This document shows positions 36,859-45,020 of a stretch of DNA of 47,674 bases, one piece after another. The stretch spans positions 1 through 47,674 of the forward strand of contig MVRU01000015.1 in the NCBI GenBank assembly GCA_002067745.1. Direction: 5' to 3'. This stretch comes from Syntrophus sp. PtaU1.Bin005 (GTDB lineage Bacteria > Desulfobacterota > Syntrophia > Syntrophales > Syntrophaceae). The first letter of the stretch is position 1. The number at the start of each line of letters is the position of its first letter. The notes beneath the pieces were generated by a model. That model made no database searches and was not told the origin of the DNA. It saw only the letters and a program-made list of their open reading frames with translations. Position numbers and translations under genes: made by a program.

Positions 36859-37928
36859 AGATCCTGATCGTCAAATTAAGCGCGGTGGGCGACGTCATCC
36901 ACACCCTCCCTTCCCTGGCCGCCCTCCGGCGCCGCTTCCCCCGGGCCCACATATCCTGGGTCGTCGAAGAGGCCGCATCCGATCTGCTCAGAAATCATCC
37001 CTGCCTCGATGAACTCATCATCTCAGGCAGGAAGCGCTGGATCAAAGAGCTGAAGGAGGGGAAATATTCCAAAGTCCTGAAGGAGGCGGGGCGCTTTATT
37101 TCCGACCTTCGCAGCCGGCGGTACGATCTGGTCATTGATTTTCACGGCCTCTTCAAAAGCGCCGTTCTGGCATGGCTGAGCGGCGCTTCCCGAAGGCTCG
37201 GCTACGACAGCATGCAGGAGCTGAGTGGTCTTTTTTATACGGAAAAAATTCCCGAAGACCTGAGCCGCCATGCCGTAGACCGCTACCTGGATTTTCCGCG
37301 GCACCTGGGCGCCGATGTGAAGCAGCCGGAATTTTTCCTCGATATATCGGCCCCCCAGCATCGGCACATCGATCACCTCTTCGAGGAATTCCATCTCAGC
37401 GGCCAGGAAAATCTCGTCGCCATCAACACCGTGGCGCTCTGGGACACCAAGCTCTGGGACGACGAAAAATTCGCCCGCCTGGGAGATCGGATTTCCCGGG
37501 AATTGAAGGCGGCGGTCGTCTTCACGGGCAGCGATCCGGCCCCCATGGAGAACATTCTTTCTCGGATGACCGCGCCTGCGTTCAATTTCGGCGGGCGAAC
37601 GTCTCTGCGCGAATTGGCCCATCTTTACCAGCGCGCCCGGCTGCTGATCACCACGGATTCCGGCCCCATGCATCTGGCGGCGGCGGTGGGAACACCGGTT
37701 GTCGCCCTTTTCGGACCGACCGATCCCGCCCGGACGGGGCCCTATGGGAAAGGGCACCGGGTCCTGCGCAAAGGCCTGGAATGCAGCCCCTGCCTCCGGA
37801 AATCCTGCAAAACGCGGATCTGTATGCACAACATTTCCGTGGACGAGGTCTTCGACGCCGTGAAGGGCGTCCTGGAGTCTCCTGCGGCCCGGAGGTGCAT
37901 TCCCCTGCCGGATCCCGACTCGCCATGA
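36855..37928 (+). CDS. waaC: Lipopolysaccharide heptosyltransferase I
   Basis: About 357 aa, a GT9 glycosyltransferase. The N-terminal KILIVKLSAVGDVIHTLPSL is typical of WaaC/RfaC, and the C-terminal nucleotide-sugar site reads TTDSGPMHLAAAVGTPVVALFGPTDP. It adds the first heptose to Kdo-lipid A at the inner membrane. The start is GTG at 36855, inside the gmhB stop codon (4-base overlap); a longer frame upstream lies within gmhB and lacks homology. A cysteine-rich CSPCLRKSCKTRICM near the end is seen in related heptosyltransferases. Confidence 0.92.
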   Translation: MKILIVKLSAVGDVIHTLPSLAALRRRFPRAHISWVVEEAASDLLRNHPCLDELIISGRKRWIKELKEGKYSKVLKEAGRFISDLRSRRYDLVIDFHGLFKSAVLAWLSGASRRLGYDSMQELSGLFYTEKIPEDLSRHAVDRYLDFPRHLGADVKQPEFFLDISAPQHRHIDHLFEEFHLSGQENLVAINTVALWDTKLWDDEKFARLGDRISRELKAAVVFTGSDPAPMENILSRMTAPAFNFGGRTSLRELAHLYQRARLLITTDSGPMHLAAAVGTPVVALFGPTDPARTGPYGKGHRVLRKGLECSPCLRKSCKTRICMHNISVDEVFDAVKGVLESPAARRCIPLPDPDSP

Positions 37929-38000
37929 GCGGCAGGAAGCGGACCGGTCGAAATCACCCGCCTATAAAAGGCAATACAGAAAGAGGAAAAGGAGAAGAGC

Positions 38001-38207
38001 ATGATCGGGAAAAAGCTGCGGGACATTCTGGTCTGCCCGCGATGCAGGGGGAAATTCGATCCGGAAGAGAATGAGGACGGGCTGACCTGCTCAGCCTGCG
38101 GGCTTCTTTATGAAATTCGGGACCAGATACCGATCCTGCTGATCAGCGAGGCGAGAAAACTGGACAGGAATGAACTTCGAGAAGCGGAACCGTCCCCTCC
38201 CCGATGA
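38001..38207 (+). CDS. Trm112-like zinc-ribbon protein
   Basis: A 68-aa protein. Two CxxC pairs (CPRC near residue 12 and CSAC near 31) frame a short zinc ribbon. LRDILVCPRCRG and GLLYEIRDQIPILL are typical of the Trm112/YcaR family, small partners that stabilise methyltransferases; in many proteobacteria the gene sits near lipid A or LPS genes, as here after waaC. AAGGAG lies 7 bases before the ATG. The tail beyond about residue 52 is basic, then acidic. Confidence 0.88.
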   Translation: MIGKKLRDILVCPRCRGKFDPEENEDGLTCSACGLLYEIRDQIPILLISEARKLDRNELREAEPSPPR

Positions 38208-38306
38208 CAGAAATTCATTGACAAAATTCCAGGAATCATTCAGTATTCCGCATATTAAATTCAAAAGAAGAGGCAGATGCCACCATCTCTGCCGAAGGAG
38301 AAAAGA

Positions 38307-38618
38307 ATGTTTCAAGTTTCGGAAAAAGCTGGAGAGAAGATCCATGAGTTCTTAAAAACCCTGGAGGAGGTCCACCCGATCAGGCTGACGCTGACGGAGG
38401 GCGGCTGATCCGGTCCCTCACTGGGAATGGCTCTGGATGAGCCTCGAGACGGCGACGAACAATTTCAGGAAAGGGGAATCACGTTCCTGATTACCACGGA
38501 CCTGTTTGAACAGATTAAACCCGTTTATGTCGATTTTATCGAAGATGAACGAGGATCCGGCTTTCAGGTGACCTCATCACTGGCACCCGGCGACTGCTGC
38601 GGATCCTGCAGTTGCTGA
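38307..38618 (+). CDS. HesB/IscA-like selenoprotein (in-frame UGA read as Sec)
   Basis: A 103-codon frame from an ATG with AAGGAG 7 bases upstream, ending at TGA 38616-38618. Codon 34 is TGA (38406-38408), in the context LTEGG-U-SGPSLGMALDEP. On both sides the protein continues as a HesB/IscA-like domain, and the C-terminus is CCGSCSC. The UGA stands where IscA has its first cluster-binding cysteine, so Sec replaces Cys. HesB-like selenoproteins of this type are known from deltaproteobacteria. A SECIS-like hairpin lies 20 bases downstream and tRNA-Sec is in the window. Function probably concerns iron-sulfur or redox chemistry; it is not established. Standard callers would report only the part after the UGA. 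A TTGACA at 38218 has only a poor -10 at normal spacing. Confidence 0.88.
38429..38443 (+). promoter_or_regulatory. SECIS-like hairpin of the HesB-like selenoprotein
   Basis: GGCTC (38429-38433) pairs with GAGCC (38439-38443) around the 5-base loop TGGAT. The apical loop begins 25 bases after the UGA and has a G at its second position, which fits the general bacterial SECIS description (loop roughly 16-37 bases from the UGA, a G in the first two loop positions). Lower-stem pairing is imperfect. Confidence 0.6.
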
Positions 38619-38632
38619 AATAGACGCGTAAT

Positions 38633-38675
38633 CCCGGAAGGGGGCTGCACGGCGGTCGAGCGGTCCTCTTCCGGG
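38633..38675 (+). repeat. Hairpin downstream of the selenoprotein gene
   Basis: CCCGGAAG (38633-38640) pairs with CTTCCGGG (38668-38675) around a 27-base loop, just after the selenoprotein stop codon. It is followed by GAAAAA, not T residues. It could be an mRNA 3' stabiliser or a Rho-dependent site; a standard terminator is not supported. Confidence 0.35.
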
Positions 38676-38702
38676 GAAAAAGCGATGGCATCATGTTGAA
38701 GT

Positions 38703-39671
38703 ATGTCCAGTAAACCCGATTCCGAAAAGGAAATCCTGTTAACATCGGCGGAACAGATGATGGAAGCCGGGCGGTATGCTGAAGCGGCCGTGCTCTACGG
38801 CCGGCTTGTCGAGCAGTATCCCGGCGAAGAATCCTTCCTCCTGGCTCAGGCATGGGCCTTTCACGACAGCGGCTCCCGCGAAGAGGCCATCTGCTGTTTT
38901 GAAACGCTTTTTGCCGCGGAATTGAAGCTCAAAGTCTTCACCGGATTCGCCTTTGACGAACTGGTTCGGCTCTACCGCGATGGGCGGCAGTATGACCGTC
39001 TTGTAGCGATCTGCCGCCAGGCGGTTGAAGCGCAGCCGGATGAATACCCCCTTCTCAGGGAGTTGGGCAATGCGTTTCTGGTGGCAGGGATGACTTCTGA
39101 AGCGGTGGAGGTCTTCGAAAAGATCACCCGTTTGGAGCCGGACGCCCCGGAACTTTTCTGTCTTTATGGCGACGCCCTTGTCGCCGATGGAAAATACGAT
39201 GCCGCTGAAGCGGCCTATGGGGAGGCTGTCGCCCTGGATCCGGAAGCAGCGGCCCATTTCTATCAGCGCCTGGCCAATGCCCTTGCGGAATCCGGAGCCT
39301 TGGACCGGGCGGAAATCCTGCTGAGCCGAAGCCTGGCAACCTGCCCCGGCGATCCCCTCTGCCTGATCCGCCTGGCGGAAGTCCAGGTGAAGCAGCAGCA
39401 CCTTTTCGAAGCCAGGCACAGCGTGGAAGCCGCCGTTGCCTGTAACCCCAGATTTGGTGCAAGCTATTACAACCGCCTGGCACGCGCCTTGGCCGACGCA
39501 GGCTGCCATTTTGACGCCGTGGAAATGTTCGACCGCGCCATCGCCCTGGAAGAGAACAATGCCTTTTTTTACCTTTACCAGGCCGAATCCTACGAAAAGC
39601 TCAATCTCCCCGAGCAGGCGGAAGAAGCCCGCCGCAAAGCCAAGGGTCTTTCAGCCGGCAACAGAGCCTGA
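38703..39671 (+). CDS. TPR-repeat protein
   Basis: A 322-aa protein without a signal peptide, so probably cytoplasmic. It consists of about eight tetratricopeptide repeats, for example DEYPLLRELGNAFLVAGM, LFCLYGDALVADGKYDAAEAAY and AFFYLYQAESYEKLNLPEQA. No enzymatic domain is seen. It starts 84 bases after the selenoprotein gene with a weak ribosome site and converges with the receiver-domain gene. A role with the neighbouring pilus genes is possible but unsupported beyond position. Confidence 0.75.
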   Translation: MSSKPDSEKEILLTSAEQMMEAGRYAEAAVLYGRLVEQYPGEESFLLAQAWAFHDSGSREEAICCFETLFAAELKLKVFTGFAFDELVRLYRDGRQYDRLVAICRQAVEAQPDEYPLLRELGNAFLVAGMTSEAVEVFEKITRLEPDAPELFCLYGDALVADGKYDAAEAAYGEAVALDPEAAAHFYQRLANALAESGALDRAEILLSRSLATCPGDPLCLIRLAEVQVKQQHLFEARHSVEAAVACNPRFGASYYNRLARALADAGCHFDAVEMFDRAIALEENNAFFYLYQAESYEKLNLPEQAEEARRKAKGLSAGNRA

Positions 39672-39682
39672 TCCTGCCCGCC

Positions 39683-40195
39683 TCAGATCCGCCCCATGTT
39701 CCTCAAGGTCTCCATGAAGGTGTGGTAAAAGACCTTGTTCTCCTGCACCCCGTGTTTGACGATGGCCGCAAGCTCATTGAGATCCCCGGTATGAACAACG
39801 AGATTCACACTCCTGTGGAAGGCCGCCATATTGTCCATGGTGCGGAAAGAGTCGCCAACGAGAACGACAAACATTTTCCTCCGAATGGACATGTCCAGCA
39901 ATTCCAGGGCCTTCAGAAGGTTCTCGCCCCCCTTCTGCCCGTCAAAATCATCATGAAGAATCAGCACATCGAAAATGTGAAAGCGCATCTTCTGAAGAGC
40001 GTCCTCCGCGGACTCCGCCACGTTCACAGCATAGTCCAGGCGTTTAAGAGCCGTGCTGATGTTCTCTATCGCGCCGGAATCGCTCTCGCAAACCAGCGCC
40101 GTCTCCCCCTGCTCAACCAGAAAGTCAAAGAGCCGCTCCGAAGCGTCATACGAACCGGCTGCATTCTCAATCAAAGGATTTTTGCCTTCCTCCAT
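39683..40195 (-). CDS. Degenerate response-regulator receiver protein
   Basis: A 170-aa stand-alone receiver-like fold. The first strand reads TALVCESDSGAI, the third DVLILHDDFDG and the fourth MFVVLVGDSF. Where the phospho-accepting Asp normally stands, the alignment gives His (LILH), with Asp-Asp next; the usual Lys of strand five is not evident. It therefore may be a phosphorylation-independent pseudo-receiver. There is no output domain. It follows the PilU-like gene by 16 bases in the same orientation, which suggests a role in twitching motility control. Confidence 0.7.
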   Translation of the reverse strand: MEEGKNPLIENAAGSYDASERLFDFLVEQGETALVCESDSGAIENISTALKRLDYAVNVAESAEDALQKMRFHIFDVLILHDDFDGQKGGENLLKALELLDMSIRRKMFVVLVGDSFRTMDNMAAFHRSVNLVVHTGDLNELAAIVKHGVQENKVFYHTFMETLRNMGRI

Positions 40196-40211
40196 AGGTT
40201 ACCGCCTCCCT

Positions 40212-41384
40212 CTAAAATCTTCTCATCTTTCCATAGCCGGTATCGACCTCCAGCTTGCCAAGGCTTGTTGTCGCCTCACCCTTGGCGCTCTTGACCGAAT
40301 CGATTCCCCGGCCCACGACTCCCCTGTTGGAGGCATAAATCTTCGCCGTTTCTTCACTGATGAGGCCTCGTGCATACAATTCCACGATATACTCATCAAA
40401 GGTGATCATCCCGAAGGCTTTGCCGGCGGTAATGATTTCGTAAAAGGTCTTGCCCTCCGATTCCCCGTTGAGGATCGTATCTTTCACGCGCAGGTTGCTG
40501 GCCATCACTTCAAAGGCCGCCACCCGCCCTCCCCCTTCCTTGGGCAGCAGCCGCTGACAGACGATCCAGCGGACCGTGTCGGCCAGACGGATGCGGATCT
40601 GGCGCTCCTCCTCGCGCGGGAACATTCCGAGAATGCGGTTGATGGTCTGCCCGGCATCGACCGTATGAAGGGTGCTCGCAACCAGATGCCCCGTTTCCGC
40701 CGCGGCCAGGGCGATTTCCACCGTCTCCCTGTCTCTCATTTCCCCGACCAGGATCACCTTGGGCGCCTGGCGCAGAGCGGCACGAAGCCCATTGGCAAAG
40801 GTGTCGAAATCGATCCCCATTTCCCGTTGATTGAAGGTCGACTTCTTGTGAGGATGGACGAATTCCACAGGATCCTCCAGGGTCACCACATGGACGGATT
40901 TCAACTCGTTGATCGCGTTGAGCATCGCGGCCAGGGAGGTGGATTTTCCGCTTCCCGTGGCTCCGGTGACGAGAATGATGCCGTTGATCTCCTGGGCCAT
41001 TTTTTCGAAGGCCTCCGGCAGATTCATATCCACAATCGTCGGGATGGTGGTTTCCAGCTTTCGCAGGACAATGGAATAGTTTCCCCGCTGGGAGAAGATA
41101 TTGACACGGAAACGGGCCTTTCCCTGCAGTTCATAGGAAGAGTCGCAGGACCCCGAGGCAATGAGGTTTTCCGTCAGGCGGCGGTCTCCGCCGATGAGAT
41201 TCAGGGCGAGCATCTCCGTCTGAAAGGGCGTCAAGCGTTCAAAAGGAGGGTCAAAGTCCACGGAGGTCAGTTGCCCGGAACTTTCAACCTGAAAGGGCTT
41301 ACCCACGGTAAAATTGAGATCGGACACATGGTCGAATTTATCGAGCATCTCCGTTAAAATATAATCGAGTTCCTGCCTTCGCAT
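40212..41384 (-). CDS. pilU: Type IV pilus retraction ATPase, PilU-like
   Basis: About 390 aa. The ATG at 41384 is chosen for its GAGGAG site and the start of homology (QELDYILTEMLDKF). Secretion-ATPase motifs are Walker A GATGSGKSTS, Asp-box TLEDPVEFVH, Walker B VILVGEMRDRETVEIAL and the His box LVASTLHTVDA. It is a cytoplasmic hexamer that depolymerises pili. Assignment to PilU rather than PilT rests on its place as the second of two paralogues and on sequence divergence; it is not certain. It follows the PilT-like gene by about 90 bases. Confidence 0.85.
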   Translation of the reverse strand: MRRQELDYILTEMLDKFDHVSDLNFTVGKPFQVESSGQLTSVDFDPPFERLTPFQTEMLALNLIGGDRRLTENLIASGSCDSSYELQGKARFRVNIFSQRGNYSIVLRKLETTIPTIVDMNLPEAFEKMAQEINGIILVTGATGSGKSTSLAAMLNAINELKSVHVVTLEDPVEFVHPHKKSTFNQREMGIDFDTFANGLRAALRQAPKVILVGEMRDRETVEIALAAAETGHLVASTLHTVDAGQTINRILGMFPREEERQIRIRLADTVRWIVCQRLLPKEGGGRVAAFEVMASNLRVKDTILNGESEGKTFYEIITAGKAFGMITFDEYIVELYARGLISEETAKIYASNRGVVGRGIDSVKSAKGEATTSLGKLEVDTGYGKMRRF

Positions 41385-41477
41385 GTTCTGGCTCCTCAGA
41401 AATAGATCACTGGGGGCAGGCCTTTTCCCCCTCCACACTCTTCGCGACGATCCGCTGCCTGGTTGCAGCTGCCGGGA

Positions 41478-42560
41478 TTACACTTCCGTGAAATCAGCCG
41501 GCGGGCTTTTCAACAGAGCCCGGAATTTTGCCTTGTCGTTGCACTTCATGTAGGCCTCGTCGGCGCTGATCCAGCCCTTATTGAACAGCTCCATGATGGC
41601 GTCATCCAGAAGCTGCATCCCGTACTTTTTCCCCGTCTGAATCATGGAGGGGATCTGGAACGTCTTGGACTCGCGGATCAGGTTGCGTACCGCCGCATTG
41701 GCAATAAGGATTTCCAGGGCGGCGCAGCGCCCTTTCTTGTCGATTCTTTTGAACAGAACCTGGGCAATGATGGCCCGCAGACCATCTGCCAGGGTGGAGC
41801 GGATCTGGGCCTGTTCGCTCGAGGGAAACACCTCGATGACCCGGTCAACCGTCTTGGCCGCGCTTGTGGTGTGGAGTGTCCCGAAGACGAGGTGGCCTGT
41901 GGAGGCGGCCTCCACGGCCAGCGAGATGGTTTCCAGATCCCGCATTTCGCCCACCAGGATGATGTCCGGGTCTTCACGGAGGGCGCCTCTGAGAGCCGCC
42001 GAAAAACTCTGCGTGTGGATGCCCACTTCCCGGTGATTGACGATGCAGCTCTGGCTCTGATGGACAAATTCGATAGGATCTTCGACCGTGATGATGTGAT
42101 CCTTGCGGATGCGGTTTGCTTCATTGACGATGGCCGCCAGGGTCGTCGACTTTCCGCTGCCGGTGGGTCCGGTCACGAGGACCAGCCCCCGGGGGAGCGA
42201 GGCCAGCTTGGAAATGACAGGTGGAAGTCCCAGCTGCTCGCAGGTCAGGATCTCGCTGGGAATCTCCCGGAACACAGCCCCCACGCCGAACTTCTGCTCG
42301 AAAAAATTGGCACGGTAGCGGGCCAATCCAGGAATTTCATAGGCAAAATCCACATCGCCCGTTTCCTCGAACTGCTTGACCTTGTGTTCCGGGGTGATTT
42401 CATAGAGCATGGCCTTCAGTTCATCATTATCCAGGGTGTTATACTTGACCCGCTCCAGTTCGCCACGTAGCCGAATGGCAGGCTGCTGCCCGGAAATGAG
42501 GTGAAGGTCCGATGCGCCCTGTTCATGCATCAATTGAAAAAAAGCATCGATTTTTGCCAT
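41478..42560 (-). CDS. pilT: Type IV pilus retraction ATPase PilT
   Basis: A 360-aa protein close to PilT length (about 345). Motifs are SDLHLISGQQPAIRLRG near the N-terminus, Walker A GPTGSGKSTT near residue 130, the Asp box TVEDPIEFVHQ, Walker B IILVGEMRDLETI and the His box LVFGTLHTTSA. The near-C-terminal segment has AIMELFNKGWISADEAY. It powers pilus retraction and twitching. AAGGTG precedes the ATG. It is first of a three-gene minus-strand group with the PilU-like and receiver-like genes. Confidence 0.92.
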   Translation of the reverse strand: MAKIDAFFQLMHEQGASDLHLISGQQPAIRLRGELERVKYNTLDNDELKAMLYEITPEHKVKQFEETGDVDFAYEIPGLARYRANFFEQKFGVGAVFREIPSEILTCEQLGLPPVISKLASLPRGLVLVTGPTGSGKSTTLAAIVNEANRIRKDHIITVEDPIEFVHQSQSCIVNHREVGIHTQSFSAALRGALREDPDIILVGEMRDLETISLAVEAASTGHLVFGTLHTTSAAKTVDRVIEVFPSSEQAQIRSTLADGLRAIIAQVLFKRIDKKGRCAALEILIANAAVRNLIRESKTFQIPSMIQTGKKYGMQLLDDAIMELFNKGWISADEAYMKCNDKAKFRALLKSPPADFTEV

Positions 42561-42927
42561 AAGTGTTCACCTTGCTGAGTTTGATGGATTCTGACCCGTG
42601 AAACGGTCATACGGAATGCACTTTATGCAAAAAAGGTGACACCCCTTTGCATGGATCGGAAGATCCCCCTGGTCCATAGCCTTCCGCCCGGAAAACCTGG
42701 AACAGGATCCTTCCCCTGTTCAGGAGATCCTGTTATATCCGCCGGTCGATGATCGAAACAAAAAGCCGGTCGGCAAGAACGCTCCGGCAAATTCAAAAAG
42801 ATGGCCCGGATAGGCAGGATGCCGTCGTCGGTCGGGAATCTTTCACGGTGAACAATTACTTGACAGAGGAGGAATGTTCATATTATAAGGCATCGTTCTT
42901 TCGCTGGTAAGTATTCCGTTTCCGGAT
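42561..42927 (+). promoter_or_regulatory. Intergenic region with the tRNA-Ala promoter
   Basis: No gene is seen in these 367 bases. TTGACA at 42860-42865 and an AT-rich -10 region (ATTATA at 42882-42887, 16-base spacer) place a transcription start near 42895, about 33 bases before tRNA-Ala. The part next to pilT should hold the divergent pilT promoter, but no clear hexamers were found. Confidence 0.55.
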
Positions 42928-43003
42928 GGGGATGTAGCTCAGCTGGGAGAGCGCGGCGTTCGCAATGCCGAGGCCAGGGGTTCGATCCCCCTCATCTCCA
43001 CCA
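42928..43003 (+). tRNA. tRNA-Ala (anticodon CGC)
   Basis: A full 76-nt cloverleaf with encoded CCA. The acceptor stem GGGGATG pairs with CATCTCC (one G-T pair), the D arm has AGCTCAGCTGGGAGAGC, the anticodon loop is TTCGCAA with anticodon CGC (reads GCG), and the T arm is AGGGGTTCGATCCCCCT. It is followed by a terminator and a P4-type integrase gene, so its 3' end is the probable attachment site. Confidence 0.95.
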
Positions 43004-43034
43004 AATCATCGTTTCAGGAAGTTCAAAGATGTGC

Positions 43035-43062
43035 AAAACCCGTTAGAAATAACGGGTTTTTT
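43035..43062 (+). terminator. Terminator after tRNA-Ala
   Basis: AAAACCCGTT (43035-43044) and AACGGGTTTT (43051-43060) form a 10-bp stem with a 6-base loop, with further T residues following. Confidence 0.85.
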
Positions 43063-43184
43063 GTTGCCGTTTATTCAAGGAGGTGTTATAAAGTTTATCA
43101 AAATTCGGGAGGTTTGGGGGTATATCCGGGGGTATCCACTACCCCACAAGAAGCGAATACCCCCACAACAGGTGGGGTATCTTT

Positions 43185-44405
43185 ATGGCACTGAATGATA
43201 TGAAAATCCGAAAGGCCCAAGCCACGGAAAAGCCTCTTAAACTTTTCGATGGTGATGGGCTATTTCTTTTTGTGACACCCAAGGGCGGGAAACTTTGGCG
43301 GCTGAAGTACCGTTTTGACGGTAAGGAAAAACTTCTATCACTTGGCACCTATCCGGAAATAGGCCTCGCCGATGCCCGGGAACGAAAGGATGAAGCTCGA
43401 AAGTTACTTGCTCAAGGCCGGGACCCCGGAATTGTCCGTAAAGCACAAAAACAGGCTGAAACGTCAGAAACAGAAACATTCGAAGTCATCGCCCGTGAAT
43501 GGCACGCAAAATTTACCCCTACATGGACACCAGGACATTCAACAAAAATTCTGAACGCCATAACACGCGATCTGTTCCCGTGGATCGGCGCACGACCGAT
43601 TAAGGATTTGAAGGCCCCTGAACTCTTAACCACCCTGAGACGGATTGAAAGCCGTGGGACACTTGAAACAGCGCACAGGGTCCGGGGATTGATGGGTCAG
43701 ATTTTCCGTTACGCGGTCGCTACGGGCAGAGCAGAGCGAGATCCTGCGGCAGATCTACGGGGTGCCTTACCTCAGCCCGGAGAAAAACATCATGCCGCGA
43801 TCACAGACCCGAAAGAAGTAGCCCCCCTATTGAGAGCAATAGACGGCTACACAGGTCACTTTGTCGTCAAGTGCGCCCTTCGTATTGCGCCATTGGTTTT
43901 TGTTCGACCCGGAGAACTCCGTCACGCGGAATGGGCAGAAATCAACCTTGATGAAGCCACCTGGAATATACCGGGGGAAAAGATGAAGATGAAAGAGCCT
44001 CACCTTGTCCCTCTTTGCTGTCAGGCTGTTGAAATACTCAAAGACCTTCATCCTTTGACCGGATCAGGGCGTTATGTGTTCCCTTCCGCGCGGTCCCTCG
44101 CAAGGCCGATGTCAGAAAATGCCATACTCGCCGCGCTTCGGCGCATGGGATATTCCAAAAACGAAATGACAGGGCACGGCTTCCGAGCCATGGCGAGGAC
44201 AATCCTTGATGAAGTCCTTCAGGTCAGGCCGGATTTCATCGAACACCAACTGGCTCATGCAGTCAGAGATCCAAATGGGAGGGCATACAACAGGACAGCG
44301 CACCTTTCCGAACGCAAAAAGATGATGCAGACATGGGCGGATTACCTTGACGGACTGAAAGCCGGTGCCAAGATCATACCGTTTCCCGTACAGGTTGACA
44401 GGTGA
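43185..44405 (+). CDS. P4-type tyrosine integrase
   Basis: A 406-aa site-specific recombinase. The N-terminal DUF4102-type arm-binding domain begins MALNDMKIRKAQATEKP and contains LGTYPEIGLADAR. The catalytic residues are seen: R246 (PGELRHAEW), H331 and R334 (HGFR), H354/H358 (EHQLAHAV) and the Tyr nucleophile Y368 (GRAYNR). All are intact, so it should be active. It lies 182 bases downstream of tRNA-Ala and reads away from it, the usual layout for elements of this type. Confidence 0.93.
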   Translation: MALNDMKIRKAQATEKPLKLFDGDGLFLFVTPKGGKLWRLKYRFDGKEKLLSLGTYPEIGLADARERKDEARKLLAQGRDPGIVRKAQKQAETSETETFEVIAREWHAKFTPTWTPGHSTKILNAITRDLFPWIGARPIKDLKAPELLTTLRRIESRGTLETAHRVRGLMGQIFRYAVATGRAERDPAADLRGALPQPGEKHHAAITDPKEVAPLLRAIDGYTGHFVVKCALRIAPLVFVRPGELRHAEWAEINLDEATWNIPGEKMKMKEPHLVPLCCQAVEILKDLHPLTGSGRYVFPSARSLARPMSENAILAALRRMGYSKNEMTGHGFRAMARTILDEVLQVRPDFIEHQLAHAVRDPNGRAYNRTAHLSERKKMMQTWADYLDGLKAGAKIIPFPVQVDR

Positions 44406-44497
44406 TCCCTCCAGGTGTTATCTTTTAAACGTATTCTCGATTGGGGGGGATGACGGTGGATGCAACGGCCAGGAATCCATCCCCTATTAAGATTTTT

Positions 44498-44737
44498 GCC
44501 TTTGTCCGGAGGGTGCCCTATCCCACCCCATGACCGGACAAGGCGGAAGATGAGTCTGGTAGGGAGACTCTCTTCACATAGGTAAAAGAACTTGTCTGGT
44601 CCTCAAGACCCTCTAGCGGGGGGTTCGGCGAAACTAAAGTTTCATGCCCCTGAGCGGTTCGGGAGGACAAACAGGCCGATTGTTTGGTTGTGGCGGTTGA
44701 TTCTTGAATCATGCGGGTTACGGGGTTGGATTCCGTA
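44498..44737. ncRNA. Candidate structured RNA or DNA segment downstream of the integrase
   Basis: The 615 bases between the integrase and the next gene lack a convincing coding frame but hold a dense set of hairpins. They are an 11-bp stem with one bulged T (GCCTTTGTCCGG 44498-44509 with CCGGACAAGGC 44534-44544) enclosing GGGTG/CACCC; GAGTCT/AGACTC (44552-44570); GGTC/GACC (44598-44610); GAAAC/GTTTC with a TAAA loop (44630-44643), inside GGGG/CCCC; TGATTC/GAATCA (44698-44711); and TACGG/CCGTA (44719-44737). Strand is unknown. It may be a non-coding RNA or an integrase/excisionase binding region. An antisense 130-codon frame covers part of it and is Ser/Thr-rich, without a ribosome site. Confidence 0.4.
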
Positions 44738-44792
44738 GCAGCGGTGCGACCACTCCAGACGAGTTTTCCTTTTGATGGAACAAACTTTAAAA

Positions 44793-44897
44793 TTTCCCTC
44801 CACCATGGCGCTAACGTCTTACAAGTCATGTTATGTAAACCAACTGTTTTTTGCTTCCCTCCACTTTGGCCTTTAAAAAGGGGCTCTTCCTCCACCC
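44793..44897. repeat. Three copies of a TTCCCTCCAC-type motif
   Basis: Short direct repeats at 44793-44804 (TTTCCCTCCACC), 44854-44865 (CTTCCCTCCACT) and 44886-44897 (CTTCCTCCACCC). On the minus strand they read GTGGAGGGAA, similar to ribosome-binding sequence, but no start codon follows at useful spacing. They could be protein-binding iterons. Confidence 0.4.
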
Positions 44898-45020
44898 GAG
44901 CATGAAACACTCTGCAAGTAATTGAATATACTTGATATATCAGAAATAATCATGCCCCACTATTTTACTGGAAAAGCGCCTCTGATGGAGCCTACAGTTG
45001 AGAACATTATACGACTTTTA

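Noticed and set aside
38427-38618. A 63-aa gene beginning at the ATG at 38427
   Set aside because: It is the tail of the HesB-like selenoprotein after the in-frame UGA; it lacks a ribosome site and starts in the middle of the domain.
40053-42470. Long plus-strand open frames opposite the two pilus ATPase genes
   Set aside because: They mirror the conserved minus-strand ATPases, lack ribosome sites and show no domain of their own.
44518-44910. 130-codon minus-strand frame downstream of the integrase
   Set aside because: It has no ribosome site, is Ser/Thr/Pro-rich without domain pattern, and overlaps the hairpin-dense region. It was kept only as a caveat to the RNA candidate.
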